A stretch of DNA of 64,000 nt from Corticium candelabrum (GCF_963422355.1 NC_085100.1:2290210-2354209), one strand, 5' to 3'. Counted from the stretch's first letter, positions 18,800-48,580 are shown. The notes: generated from the sequence alone by a model not told the origin. A program made the numbers and translations.

Positions 18800-19876
18800 T
18801 CAGTTCTGTATGTGTGTGTCAATAAGATCTGCAATTGCTCTTTGGTCTTCCACTTGCCTTAGAACTGCACAAAATTGCGTAAAGGCATCTCTCCCTTTCT
18901 TTGGCAAAATTTCCAGTAAAATTTTTCCAGCCTTTTCCTTTTCTGATAGTTGCTTGTTGCTTAGTTCTATATACTCATCACGATCTAGTAATCTCTTTGT
19001 GTAAAGCTTGTCTATAAGCTTTCTAGGAGACATCAACTCCATGACTTCATCAAAATGAGGCCGCAGGTTCTTTTCCCACAGTGACTTGGTCTGGTCTAGA
19101 ACAGAATTTCGAAGACTGGGTGGTTGTTCTACCTTTGTTTCTTGTAGACAGTGCAGAGTATCTTGCATTGTCTTTAATTGATCTCTCATTGATTCAAATA
19201 ACTGCCTTTCACTTTCTCTAGATGCTGCCAGTTCACCATTCTGTTGTTTTACTAAAGTTAGTTCCTCACTCTGTCTTGCCATCTGATTTGATAGAGTACT
19301 TATTTCCTGCTTTGCCTCTTCTAGTTCACTTTCCTCTCTTCTCAGTTTGCTTTCCAAAAGCACCATTTGGTGATCTTGCTGTAGAATAAGTCTCTGGTCT
19401 TTTTCTAGCTTATCCATCAGCCCTCTCACTGCAGATTGTGCTAGATGCAACTTCTCATTAGCAATTTTCTTCAAATGGTGGTTTTCCCTTAGTAACATGA
19501 TATTCCTTTTTTCCAACTTCTGGGATCTTGACTGCATCTTCTCCAATTTCTCTTGTACGCCTCTGAAAGAGTCAGCAAGATAGGAATTCTGTATCTGAAG
19601 ATCACCTAGTCTCAAGGTTTGATGTTGAGTTGGACGACGTTGATATTGATCTGACCTACTTTGGAACATCAACAGACTTTCTTGGTCAGTCATTGTTGTT
19701 TCAACATCTAGTGACGCGACATGACTATCCTCTGAACATTGTTGACTGAGACGCCAAGCTCCGGCTTTCTGACTTTCGGTTGCTTGAGCCTGCAGGTGAG
19801 ATGACACAAATGTCGCTTCCCCTTCCTCCAAGGGCAGTGTAGAGAGAGAAACGCCTATACCAGGACCAGTGTCCAT
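18800..19876 (-). CDS. Coiled-coil protein with C-terminal CARD
   Basis: Open from the first in-frame ATG at 19876 (GAAATGGACA) to the stop at 18800: 358 residues, no intron. Residues 1-90 are acidic and Ser/Gln-rich. About 95-245 is a continuous heptad-type coiled coil rich in Leu, Glu, Lys and Gln. About 265-355 is a death-fold domain of CARD type: LWEKNLRPHFDEVMELM, LIDKLYTKRLLDRDEYIEL, EKAGKILLEILPKKGRDAF, FCAVLRQVEDQRAIADLI. CARDs mediate homotypic assembly in apoptosis and NF-kB signalling, and the coiled coil probably oligomerises the protein. In CARD9/10/11/14 the CARD precedes the coiled coil; here the order is reversed. A pyrimidine-rich TTGCAG lies just upstream of the frame (about 19920), so a short 5' exon with another start is possible. 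It is divergent from LONP1, 0.8 kb away. Confidence 0.75.
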   Translation of the reverse strand: MDTGPGIGVSLSTLPLEEGEATFVSSHLQAQATESQKAGAWRLSQQCSEDSHVASLDVETTMTDQESLLMFQSRSDQYQRRPTQHQTLRLGDLQIQNSYLADSFRGVQEKLEKMQSRSQKLEKRNIMLLRENHHLKKIANEKLHLAQSAVRGLMDKLEKDQRLILQQDHQMVLLESKLRREESELEEAKQEISTLSNQMARQSEELTLVKQQNGELAASRESERQLFESMRDQLKTMQDTLHCLQETKVEQPPSLRNSVLDQTKSLWEKNLRPHFDEVMELMSPRKLIDKLYTKRLLDRDEYIELSNKQLSEKEKAGKILLEILPKKGRDAFTQFCAVLRQVEDQRAIADLIDTHIQN

Positions 19877-20667
19877 TTCGATCAGCACCCTCTCCACAAA
19901 TAATGCAAAACCATGCACTGCAAGACAAGCAAGCTTAAGAAAACAAACATGGCGTCGCAGTGTCTAGACTAGGAACTCCTATTTTAGAGTAAGACGTGCT
20001 GCTTGCTCTACCACGTGCTACTGGACGCGCTACTTAGAGCTACATCAAAGTCATATTGCACCTGTAGCTAGTTCAGCTTGTGGGCCACTTTAGAAAGAGT
20101 TGTGGAAATACAGAAGCCAGCCACACGACGCTGTGGCAACACAACCAGTCAGCAACCCTACGCCTGGTAAAACAAAAGAAGGTAGATCGATCACCAGCGT
20201 GTGTCTCTGATCACCATATTCTCACTGCTTATAAAAATCAACACAGGGTTGCTCAGGGTACAGTAGCTCAGGGAAAGTCCAGCCTGTCCGGGGTTGCGGC
20301 TCAGCAGGAAACAGTTACATGCATGCCTTCCTTTGTTTAATTATACGTAGTCTATTAATTAATATTATTATTCATAAACTTCTGCAGCCAATCGTCATTT
20401 TATACAGATTGGCGTTCTATCTGTGTACACTACTCTACGAGACAAAACATAATTTGAATCAAATGCTGCAACACTCAGAGCATCTCTAGTTAATTAATTG
20501 CCTCTAAATTACTAGTAATTAATTAAACAAAATTTTTCTTATTCATATAAACATTGATTTACTCACATAATTTTCATATTACAACTTCTATAGTACAAGA
20601 ACGTTTGCAGAGTCACGTTTACATTGATTTGGGAAGTAGCTTGAAACATCCGGGATGTTTTGCTATC
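19877..20667. other. Shared upstream region of CARD gene and LONP1
   Basis: About 790 bp between two divergent starts. It contains a CACGTG at 20012-20017 and AT-rich tracts (20340-20580). No convincing exon. It may act as a bidirectional promoter. Confidence 0.35.
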
Positions 20668-30448
<9,781 letters not shown>

Positions 30449-31420
30449 AGATTTAAATATTATGCGACCTACAGCACGACCATTAAAATTAATAAATTAA
30501 CTCAAAATTTCAAAAATGTAAAATGGAGGTCTATTGAGGCGTATAGGAAATAGTTTGATGAAAATTTGTTGACGAGGTGTAGACTATCCACTTGCTTGGG
30601 TGCGATCGACGATGAAATCATCTGATCTCGGCGTTTTCGGTGTCTTGACTTGAACCTGACAGAGAGCGGTCGCCGAACTTGTCTGTACATATTGCACTAT
30701 CACGTTGGAGGCGGATCTGCGCATAGCTTGATGGTGGGAGATAAGATGATCACGATAGTGCACCTGTCCCTTTGATCGCTTTGTTTAGCTTCGATGTCGG
30801 CTAGATTTCTGTTTGCTTAGACACATCATTTCGAGCTCACACTCCCTTCCTTCCTTCCTTCGCGGGAGGTGTGGTTTCAGTCGAGCACGTGACCGACCTC
30901 CAGGTGGAACACGCGTGTGTTGACGCAGTGCACTCTACGCCATACGCATCAAACAGCGTCTGTTATAACAAATGCACGAATTTCTTGTTTTTAACTCGAA
31001 GAGGCTGATATCTAAAAGGACAGATCTGCAGTCGACTACACACTTCAGAATGTGGGCGTGGCGACACAACCTCACGTGCAGAGTGTAGGCGTGTCGACGC
31101 AACCGCTGATATAAATATCACGTTATCCCCGGTCAGCGGTTGCCTTTGTATTGCGATTTCCGGTCTTGCTTACATAATGCCATAAGAAACGGCGTACAGT
31201 CGTCAGTCTTCTCCGTCACTCGAACTAGACTCTTCATCTCAGGCGGCGTCGGTCGGTTCGAGTTGATCGAAACCGTACACTCTCTAGTCGGTGCTACCAA
31301 CCACATCGGGTATCTCCTCGCTTATTAGAGGCCAGCAGACGGGCCGGACGACGTATATATAGCCGGATCGAGACGATTGAGACCGCCTGTCATTGTTTGT
31401 CGAGAACTCGAAACTGGAAG
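30449..31420. other. LONP1-KSR intergenic region
   Basis: No coding exon seen. GGCGTGGCGACACAACC (about 31055) and GGCGTGTCGACGCAACC (about 31087) form a direct repeat of roughly 33-bp period, with CACGTG at 30885-30890 and a CACGTG-containing CTCACGTGCAG between the copies. Confidence 0.4.
31350..31364 (+). promoter_or_regulatory. Probable TATA box of the KSR gene
   Basis: GTATATATAGCC lies about 60 bp upstream of the ATG at 31421, which would put transcription start near 31385 with a short 5' UTR. A second TATA-like ATATAAATA lies near 31113. Confidence 0.35.
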
Positions 31421-32513
31421 ATGGCTTTTCTCCACTGCGATCACGTGTAAGTCGTTCGGGGTGGGTCGGTGCACACTCTCCTATCTGATTGCGCGATTGT
31501 TCTCGTGCAGATTCTCCGATCCGAAAGCGATCGGAGTCAAACGGTGCTCGCTGTGTCGTAAGCCGATGATCCGCGCGATCAAGTGCAAACGCTGCAAGTG
31601 AGTTTTATAACCGTCGCGTCTCGCAGTCTCGTTGCAATCACGTGCGTCTGTTTTTCTTTGTTTCGTGCAGGTTGAGGTTCCACTCGAAGTGCATTGAGCT
31701 GCTCAACGGCAAGTCGAATCGCTACAGCATTTCGTCTGTGGAGAAAGGTGGGTGGGCGTCTGTCTAGTTGCATGCTGCTGGTCGTCGGTGCGTCGATCAT
31801 ATTGTTTGGTGCCAAGTCTGATTGCTTTGTATGAGACGCCTGTTGGTATTGTCTCTAGTTCGGCGTTAATATTCTGACGCACGACGTCATACTGTCATTT
31901 GTTCTCGGTAGGTATAATGGATGTTTTTCCGTCTGTGTTGCACCGCGTGTCGGGCGGTGCCGAGTCCCGCCGTTCCGCCACGTGCGCGACTTCGACACCC
32001 CCCGTGATGGAGGCGCGCATGCAAGTCGGTCATGCCTGCGCCGTGTCGTCGTCGACGACGGAAGTCTCTTCGTCGGTGTGTCAACCGGCGCGACGCGCGA
32101 GGACTGCTCGCAGCTGCTCGGTACCCACCATTTCGTTCGACCGCCTCTCGAGGGAAGGACCGAAAACGTTGCGTTCATCGCCGCCGAGAATCAATGGTGA
32201 GAATTGGTCCGCCAAGCTGCAGCTGACGGTTTGTATTTGTAATGTCTGTGTAATGCAGCTGCTGTTATGGAGCGACGGGCAAGTTTCGATGGAACTGAAG
32301 AGATAAATAGTGAAGCAAAGTGAGTGGTTAGCCTTACAGGGTGTCCTATTAGGAAATTAATGGCACGTGTTGATTGTTTTTGGTAGAGCGGAGGAAGTTG
32401 AAGAGTTCTGTATTCCGTTTGATGGCATGACGTTTGGAGAGAAGGCAGGCCACAGCTCGAAGGGCAACGTTTATTTGTGAGTGAAAGTTGGTGTCCTGTG
32501 GTTTTGATGTCAC

Positions 32514-32581
<68 letters not shown>

Positions 32582-33094
32582 ATGTGTTTGCTCCAGCATG
32601 TCTAGGAATGTGTTTGATTACTTGTTGATGTTTGTGTGTCTGTCTGTGTCTGTTTGTGTGTCTGTCTCTGTTTGTGTGCCTGTCTGTTGTCTGGTCTTAT
32701 TTGCTGTCTGGCAGTCTGCCTGTAGATGTGTCTACCTGTCTGTCTGTGTCTGCTGGTTACTCTCCTTTCTCTCTTCTACTCTTTCTGTCTATTACTCTTC
32801 TTTTCTATCTGTTTGTTTTCTCCCTTTTAATTAACAGTTACTTTGTTGTTCATGTTAGGGTAAGTATATGTTTCTCTATTTTGTTTCGTTTCTCTTAGTT
32901 GTTTCATTATCTTTGATTAACCTGTTTCTGTTTTCTTTTCTGTTTTTGTAGTGGAAAGTGGCATGGGGATGTTCTTATTCATACCAGGCCTCATCAGACC
33001 ATCGAAGATGTTCAAGAATTCTGGAAAGAGGTGCACCACTCATGGATTTATAGACATGTTTAAATAAGATATTGGAAGGCTTACCTACATGCAT

Positions 33095-33178
<84 letters not shown>

Positions 33179-35314
33179 GGTACGAGTTACTAATAGATGT
33201 TTGTTGAATAGGTATCAGTGTTGAGCAGCATTAGACACGAGAATATCGAGCTATTTATGGGTGCATGCATGAAACCTCCTCACTTGGCCATTGTCACATG
33301 GTAACAACAAAGTGCATTTCCTGCAGCAACCAATCAGTTGCTAACCTACATGTCTCTACGTCATTTAGTGCTCGAAGGGGCGACTCTCTCCACACAACTT
33401 TACACTCAAAACGATACAAATTACCCATGATCAAGAAGATGAAGATAGTCAAAGAGATATCACAGGTATGCATGTGATTTGTCATTCTCTCCATCCCATG
33501 CAATGCACAGAAATAGCATGCTTTCCATGTGGTAATAAAACTGGTTTGTAGGGGGCATGCTATAGTTAGCCAACAATATAATGCAAATGAAGACTAAAAA
33601 TTAGAGAACGCAGCAGATGGGCATTGTGGGTTTAGAATAGATGCCCATAGCTGGGAATGGGTGTATGCAATGTGTTAGTTTTTGTCAAAGTGTTAATGAA
33701 GCCAGCTTGCTGTTGAAGGTGACTGATTTGATACGACTTCTCAACTTTTCGTACACACGTTTCGATTTTACTGCATCGTACACTCTGTTTAGTCAAGAAA
33801 CAGAACGTTGTGCATATGTAACACGCTCCACTGACAGCTGGTCACCCTAAGAATGTTTTTTCGTCAAAGCATTTGTTGTGGGATTGTAATCTAATGCAAT
33901 GCCTTCCATAGTAATACAGAGATCACAACAACACCCCCACCAACCTTGTTAAAATTTTATTACCTTATTCTATGAGTTACAATGACCTTTTATGTGATGT
34001 TGTCACAGAGTTAACGATCTCCTGTCCAATTAGAAATTTTGACACACATGCCATTGTATTGAAAACATGCACGGAAAGGTCACGGTCAAAATCAAACTTG
34101 TTTGCACTTGTACACTTTGTTGGTTATTTCTAAAAGCCACGCTTTCCTGAGACCTTCGAATGTGTGAAGACCGCTAAATCACAGTAATGTAAACGTTCAA
34201 TCCTTTGGGTGCATGAGTATTTGGTCTTCATCCTTTGTAATTAATTAAGCGGTGTTGTAGTACGGTTGATACCAATGTGTATAAACAACACTTGGCCATC
34301 TGCATGTGATCTTAATTTGTAACAATTTTGTTGTTAAGTTGTTGGACTTCGCTATGAGTTATTTACCTTTTCCTAATGGCTTCCTGCATCTAATTAACAA
34401 GCTCGTTCTGTCACTTTGTTGCTTGATTGACACTAACTCTGTTTTGTATTGATTCCAGGGGATGAGCTACTTACACTCTCGTGGAATTATTCACGGTAGT
34501 CTGACCTCTCACAGGGTTCATCTCGAAAGCCGAGTTCTCATTAGTATGTCCTCGTTTACACCAACCAACTACATGGAAGACACGTAAGCGTAAACGTCTA
34601 TTTTTGAAGTCTGTTTGTTGCATCGTGTGGGTAATTGTAGTGACAGCGATCGAGAGTTATTGAGCTATTTGTCACCCGAAGTTCTAATGGCTCTTCGGTT
34701 GGACTCTCAGGATATGTTACAGGCCGATTGTTTACCAACAAAACAAGCCGACAGATTTGCTTTTGGGTAATTAATATTAATTAATTAACGACATAACAGA
34801 TGTAATGAATATTCATGTTCATTAGATATTAGGGTGCATGGTCTCATTTTTTATTGGCCTGCTTGTTTGTGTATCACACTTGCAATTGTATTGTCTATTG
34901 GTGATTACCCACTGAGTGTCGTCTTGTCTCGCAGGACGATATTGTATGAGATATTTGGAGGCCGGTATCCGTACACAGACTTTAGCACAGAATGTATGAT
35001 CGTTCAAATCGTACGCGGATTTAGAGAAAATCTACGCGGACTCTTCTGTTCCGACGAGGTAAAGACCATCATCTCTCTCTGCTGGGCACAGGATCCACAG
35101 TATAGACCAGCATTCAAGGCAATACACCAGGCATTGAATCTAAAGGTATGTATGACAGTATGATGTCATGATGTCTCGGTCAAGTTGGTAATTAATATTA
35201 AATGGTGTTTCTGTTTAGGTTTATACGTTTAATAAGAAGCTTCATCACTCGTTGTCTGAACCGTCGCAGCTGGACAAACTCGGGACATCTGAGAGGTTCA
35301 ACCAAAGACATTAA
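31421..35314 (+). CDS. KSR: KSR-type pseudokinase (kinase suppressor of Ras), short form
   Basis: RAF-MEK scaffold family. Exons: 31421-31446, 31511-31597, 31671-31747, 31912-32196, 32259-32319, 32387-32476, 32952-33030, 33212-33300, 33369-33465, 34459-34583, 34641-34766, 34935-35145, 35219-35314; phase is kept over 482 codons. The atypical C1 finger starts at once (H8, then [19 protein letters not shown] and HSKC), closest to KSR C1 domains. A Ser-rich linker holds RSCSVP (130-135), a perfect 14-3-3 motif in the place of KSR1 RTESVP. The kinase-like domain (about 180-450) keeps [20 protein letters not shown], the KSR/RAF signature, but the glycine loop is poor, the VAIK lysine position reads I-H, HRD is HGS (309-311) and DFG is absent. 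The family's N-terminal coiled-coil/SAM region is missing; either this paralogue lost it or upstream exons were not found. Confidence 0.88.
32514..32582. repeat. TG microsatellite in KSR intron 6
   Basis: About 68 bp of TG, followed by looser TGTCTG sequence to about 32760. Confidence 0.95.
33098..33177. repeat. CA microsatellite in KSR intron 7
   Basis: About 80 bp of pure AC dinucleotides. Confidence 0.95.
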
Positions 35315-36756
35315 CTCAAACTTTAATTATGTACTCTCGTTAAGTTAATTAATCGTTACTATAAACAGAAGAGAGTGAGATGGAGAGACTCTATAGATAT
35401 GAAGTGTACAGTATTTATGCAAACTGGTGTTATGAAGCGAATGATGCTGTGTTGATCGTGAGGTCTGATTTGTGATGTTATTGAGCAAACAAAGCATTGA
35501 CTAAATGTGACAATCGAAACCCTCAGACTCCATAGGTGGGGCATGATCGGAGGCAATTATAATTATTGATATTAATATGTTAGGAAAAGTGGATCAGTTT
35601 GTAGATATGTTAACAGCATTGATGTCAATTCACAGACAATGTTGGGGTACGTGGTGATCTCGCTTTTACGATTATTAGACGGAAGCAGTTCTAGGATCGA
35701 GATGTCTAGTGAGGTCATTGTTTGGCTTGTCGGTGGTAAAGTGTACTTGGCATCCTGACAAGTTTACATGCCATACTCTGCTTTGTGATCATTCCATGCC
35801 TGAAACCACACCAGAGTGTACGACTCGATTGGTTTGGTATAGTTTATGAAACATCAGGAATGAGACACCAGAGGTATCCACAAACTGGTCTGCTGTATAC
35901 GAGTGTGTGCATCTGCTTCATAGTTAGACACAGATGTTTGCGATCCATAAAATTTGTATTGTGATATGATGGATGATATGACCATGGTATGTACCATATG
36001 TAGACATAACTGTGTTTTATTCCGTTCTCTGTTTATGATAGAGTAGTATCGCCAAATTAGCCATCAAATATTGCATTACAGACATAATAACAGGCACTGA
36101 CTGTGGATATTCTCTAATTAATGTTTGTGCAGTGTCCATGCATTGGCTCAGTGTGAGGAATCAATTGCATGGCATTGACTTACAGTGACTCAGTGAGAGA
36201 TATTTTGTGAGTGAATTAAATGTTTAATTAAATTAAGTAAGAAGGACTTCTTGCCGACTCATTCTCACACAGATGTTTTTTATACACAAGCAGGCGAACA
36301 AACACAAGGCGATTAACAGACAGACAAACCGACGGGCATGCGCAGATAGTAGGTATTAGAGCCATTTCTTTAGAACGATTAAAATGATTGCGTGATTGTG
36401 ACAAATTCCTTGCAATACAGACTAACAATATATTAATATTAATTAGTAATAATAATATTATTATTTGCTGATCATGACGTAGTCTCACATAGTCAGTCTT
36501 TCTCTTCTAGCCTTTCCCCTTCCTGAAGGAAGTTGAGAAGGGGAAACATTGGTTGCGAAAGTAGAGAAGGGTAGATGAAATTGCAAAACAATGACGTCAT
36601 GAAACCACGCCCTCTAATGCCTGTATCTCCTTTCGTCGGAAATCATTCGTAGTGAAAGTTTTCAACAGTAAACAATGACGTCATGAATTAAAATGTGTTA
36701 TTGATAATGACCTGTGTCGCTTATCTTATTTTAAATTATTTACTTTCATGTGCTCT
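35315..36756. other. KSR-ATP5F1A intergenic region
   Basis: AT-rich with no supportable exon. Around 36485-36575 a TAGTCTCAC start is followed by a hairpin TTTCCCCTTC/GAAGGGGAAA, possibly another short foldback element. Confidence 0.4.
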
Positions 36757-36858
36757 AGTCTCGCGTAGCCAGACCTTACCCCGCCCTTGTGCCGCGCGGG
36801 CGCAAAACACTCGCCTCTCTTCGCTCGTTTTCACCTCCCGGTCTGAGCTTGCGCACTC
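36757..36858. repeat. AGTCTCGCG foldback-like element just upstream of ATP5F1A
   Basis: AGTCTCGCGTAGCCAGACC at the left faces GGTCTGAGCTTGCGCACTC at the right, an imperfect inverted pair around a GC-rich middle. It ends 45 bp before the start codon, so it may form part of the promoter or 5' UTR. Confidence 0.4.
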
Positions 36859-36902
36859 GCTCAACGTGCCACCAGACGGGAATCACAATCTAAACGGTTC
36901 GT

Positions 36903-44008
<7,106 letters not shown>

Positions 44009-44228
44009 AGACTGTTGACTGGCTAGTATCATAGTTGTCGTTGCTGAGAGACGAATATGGTGGTGTCTATGTAGTCTCCTAAACCTTGTGGTGGTGTCTG
44101 TTTAGTTGGTGTGATATTTCCTATATGGCTGTACAGTGAACAAGACATTGTTTATCTTGATCGTATTAACAGGCGAAGTCAAGCTCGCAAATTATTGTGG
44201 GAGGTGTCATGAAATTTGCAGTCACGAC

Positions 44229-44420
44229 TGAGGTAAACAGACAGACTAGTAGACGGACAGAATGGTAAACAGACACACTAGTAGACAGACAGACAGACTA
44301 GTAGACGGACAGAATGGTAAACAGACAGCCAAACTGGTAGACAGACTGGTACAGTAGACAGACAAACAGGTACGTAGACAGACAGACAGGTGGACAGGAA
44401 GACGGACAGACAGAAAGAAG
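44229..44420. repeat. GACAGACA minisatellite
   Basis: Repeated GTAAACAGACA, CTAGTAGACGGACAGAATG and GACAGACAGG units, two to three copies each. Confidence 0.8.
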
Positions 44421-45264
44421 GAGCTACAGACTATTAGTTTGATGGGTCTGATTGCCTGTCCTAAGTAAGTGCTAAGTAAATTAGCAGAGTGATTCATTTG
44501 TTGTAGTTATCAACTTTATGTGCGATGCATGTTTGACTCATTTACTATAAAAATGTAGGGAAGCAAAGCAAAGCAACTTACCACACCTCGTGCAAAGTTT
44601 TACACAAAGCCAATATCCCCTCCTAGCGATCACAAAAATACTGTAGCAAGAAAACTAGGAGACAATGACAGTTTGCCACTTTGTAAAACGTGTGTATGTC
44701 TTTCAATAGTTTTCTAGCTTATTGATATCAAGGTTACCCAAACCTTCACACAACATACCTACTAGTTGGATTCAAGGATTCCTAGATGTGTTTACATATA
44801 TTTCATAAATATCAATTAATGATACTGATTGTTCGTCTGGCAAGTAAACAAAGTCCAGGACTTCAGGATGTCGCTCTCAGTCTGACCTGAGTAATTCCAT
44901 TATTCTACTCTACTGCATAAAAACAAATTTATTGGGTCCACCATAACTTGAGTGACTTTAGTTGTCAGGATGGCAACCATAATTGGTCGTCACATAAACT
45001 CAGTTAGTCATCAAATGACAACTTGACGACCACTTTCAAACACTGTTGCCAGTAGATCAGATGAAGCTACCGCCATGGACAACCAAATTTAGATCAAAGT
45101 GGTTTGGTTGCACCAACTTGTGTAGAGCATCTGCTAAGCCTGAGGGTTCATCTCCTGCTGGTTGCTATTATTAACCTACAGATGACACTGACACAATATA
45201 AATATCTTTTCCATCTACATAAAGGGCACCACAAATTAATCAAAGTTGGGATACCAGTCTAGTA

Positions 45265-45586
45265 CAGTCAGACCTCGTTATTCTGACATCCGATAATCTG
45301 ACGCTCTCACTTTCTGAGGAAGGTACTGGTAAAGCCAATTTACACGAGTCACTGTTTATTGGATAATCTGATAGTCGCGTTAGCGTGACAGACCCTGAAA
45401 TAGGGATTTCAAATTGATCGGCCGCCACTCAGAGCTGTAGCTACCATTTTTGTCAAATATTTGTTATGTCAAATGGTCGTGTAATCATCTCAATTGGTCA
45501 GCCATTGGCTGATGGCCGGTTGTTATTTCATGCTCTGGTCTGACAGAAACCAGTGGGACAAACTTGTCAGAATAACGAGGTCACTG
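45265..45586. mobile_element. pogo/Tigger-like MITE
   Basis: The left end CAGTCAGACCTCGTTATTCT and the right end, on the other strand, CAGTGACCTCGTTATTCTGA are inverted copies of about 25 bp. TA flanks both sides (45263-45264 and 45587-45588). The CAGT...CTCGTTAT terminus and TA duplication fit pogo/Tigger elements. 322 bp, no transposase. Confidence 0.75.
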
Positions 45587-48502
45587 TACTATTGTATACT
45601 GTATATTGTGCTATACTACTGTAGTGTACTGTACTATTCAATAGTATGTATGTATGTCAGCACTTGTCATATGGATTTACCGCAAAATGGAGACATGGAT
45701 CGACATAATGATGATGCCAGATGAATGCAATTTTGACTCCCTAACACATGCGCAAAAAATTCAATTAAGAGTCTCCTTTCGGGGGGGGGGGGTTGACTTA
45801 ATTATAATTCTTTGCAAGAAGAGTGAAACGACTCTTGATTTCGCTCCCGTACGCAACTAAAGAGCAAAGGAGACTGATGCGTGATAAACAGAATGGAAAA
45901 GGAAAAGCTAAAAGAAAAGAAAAGTCTGTTTTTGAGTTTCCACGCGTTACTTTGACAGAAATTATTGCTATGCAACCATTGTGACGTGACTACGCGACCA
46001 TCTCAGTAAAGGATCCAAGCATGAACGAAGAATGAAAGACAAAGCCAGAAGAAGAGTAACTGACAGTCTGTTTTCTGAGTTCCTGCATTTTGTTTGACAG
46101 AAATTATTGCTACCTATAGACGCAACCATCCTTACGCGGATAAGTAAGACAGAACACCATCGCTCGCCTAACACAATGCTAACCGAGCATTTATTAGTAT
46201 ACTGTACTATTGTAGTTTGTACTATACAACTGTCTGTACTACCGCATTCGCCCAAACACAAATAACGCCCATGCCCGTCTATATACACCCATGTGCAACA
46301 GGTCAGAACTTTCCGCCCGAAAAAAGTCTACACCCATGCCCATGTGTATGCCCAGGATATCCATGCGCAGAATACACAAAATAGTGTCCGTACAACATCC
46401 GTCTGTGTGTGTGCACATTTGATGAGCTGGTGTCCGTGTGTTGCGTAAAAGTGCTTACCTATAGACTCATGTCTTCGTTGCAATTACTGATACTGATGCT
46501 GTTCACAGCTTTCAGACCAACGACTCTGGTTTAATTTGCTGTACAGACACTAGTACCTTTGATCTTGCATGCAAATGAGCATTTTTGGTTTTAGATGTCT
46601 TCAAGTGTGACTGGCCAAACGGCAGCATATTGCGACCATGCCCTAGTATATGCCCAGAAAAAGCGTTTCTAATCTATACGCCCAGGGCATTATTACGAGC
46701 AAATACAGTATACTGTACTACTGTACTGTACTGTACTACAGTCTACTGTACTGTACAATTGTACTATTGTACACTACCATCACTACTCATATTGTTACGT
46801 TCACCACTGACTTCTTGTACTCTTTTCTTTCATAAATATTCCTCTTTACAGTCGCTACAGCCCAAGAACAAAAGGCTAACAAAAGAGGGGCACGTTCCAT
46901 GCTCAGCATAATGAAAACAATTTGGTAACAATATATAACAAGACAATATATTATGACAATAATAACAAGGCAACCACCATACAAACGACAAGTAGCCGTT
47001 TCTCACAGATAATCAAATTACAATCAGTTAGCATAAAGCATGTCACACAGATGTCTTACTTAAATCAACTCAATGAAAATACGAAATGTCAATTGATCAT
47101 TGTGTCAAGCCCAACCACCCAAAAATTTAAAAATAAAACCGAAACAGCACATGATAAAACGTGCAGAAAATGTCTGCCAACTATTTCTGTACATTCTTCA
47201 CTTCTCCCCTCGTTTCATTACAAGATTGTAGCAGCAACTCTCTCTATATATTACGGCTTGTTTTCCAGCTTGTCCTCCCGTTCAATCCAGCATTTTGTCA
47301 CCATTCCTCCATGTAATGCCTGCATGCAGTCTTCTTATGTACAGCTACACAGAGACAATTTATCACAACTGCACACATACAAATCAGTTACCCAATACAT
47401 TCTATACAACAACACTACACGATATTTATGTATCTGAGACAACACAGCTGCAGTTTGGTCGTCAAAAAATTGATTGTCAAACTCGTGTTGGCTCCACAAA
47501 ATTGTCCTACACCAAGACTGGCATTTCTATATGGCGACAGCTTTAGTAAGAATAACTTGTCCGAAAGTTGATTTCGCTTAAAATCAATCTCTTGTAAACA
47601 GGAGCCGTTGATCGAACAGACTTCAACCTGTTTGTTTCCTAATCTACTGTGTGTGTGTGTGTGTGTGAGCGCGCGCGATAGCAAGATGTGTATCACAATT
47701 TGATCTTTGTCTCCTGTCAGGTCTACCCAGGATTATTTCTTAACCAAAGCAAGTTGATGTAAATTTTGATTATCAATATCCACAATTTGTCTGAGTGAGA
47801 CAATGACATCAAAAGGTAAGCAATTACCCTGACAAAAACAGCTGCTGATCGTAGTCTGCCTTTCTTTCTTTGCCAGAGGCTTGGCCATGCTGCAGGCACG
47901 CGATAGAAACGGGATCAGAGTGTGAACACGTGATGTTACCACACCTATTTTCAGTAGGGAGGCAACTGCCTCAGTGCCTCATGCTTAGCTATGCCTCTCC
48001 ACACTGTTTGATACTTAGTTATCATGTTACTAAACAGTGGTTTTTTGCAGCTTCAATCACAACAACCCTCTTGTCAAGATTGGTGCTGTCTGCTACTCTG
48101 CCAGTGACCAGATTGCACCCTGATGAGATTCCAGAACCAGCAACACCACAAACAATTGACAGACTATCATCCAACGTGCCTACAACCATGTCCATGTACA
48201 GTAAAGCAACACGCTCAAATCAAAATGTGTAATTAGTCTAACACAGTGACATCCATCACACGGTACAGCCACAACCTTCCACACTCCACACGAATTCTTT
48301 GGCTTCTTTGGCTCCAAGTTAACAGTGAAACTAAAAATTAATGTGTTGCCTTTCCGATGTCCAGTCTTTAAATAATGCCATTGTCAGACTGGACTCCGGG
48401 TCCCACTAGTACGGGAATTATACTATTAATGGTCTGCATACACAAGGTTACAAGGAAGATCAGAGTCTATATGTACAGCACTGTGGAAGATGACAGCTGA
48501 GC

Positions 48503-48580
48503 GTATCATTGCAGCATATGGCGGTGGAAAGTTCTTGTCCATGTATGTAGACATGGGTTCAAATCCCACTCTTGATACCA
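48503..48580 (+). repeat. tRNA-like segment, possible SINE head
   Basis: GTATCAT at the 5' end can pair six of seven bases with TTGATAC at the 3' end, which is followed by CA. GGGTTCAAATCCC gives a T-arm/B-box-like element about 60 nt from the start. The D-arm/A-box is poor and no clean anticodon stem is seen, so a functional tRNA is unlikely; a tRNA-derived repeat is the better reading. Confidence 0.25.

Noticed and set aside
31887-32226. Alternative frames over KSR exon 4
   Set aside because: GC-rich Ser/Arg-coding exon; only the frame with phase-consistent splice sites and the RSCSVP motif fits KSR.
46922-47437. 171-codon plus-strand frame
   Set aside because: Low-complexity Thr/Asn-rich translation of AT-rich intergenic DNA without splice or family support.
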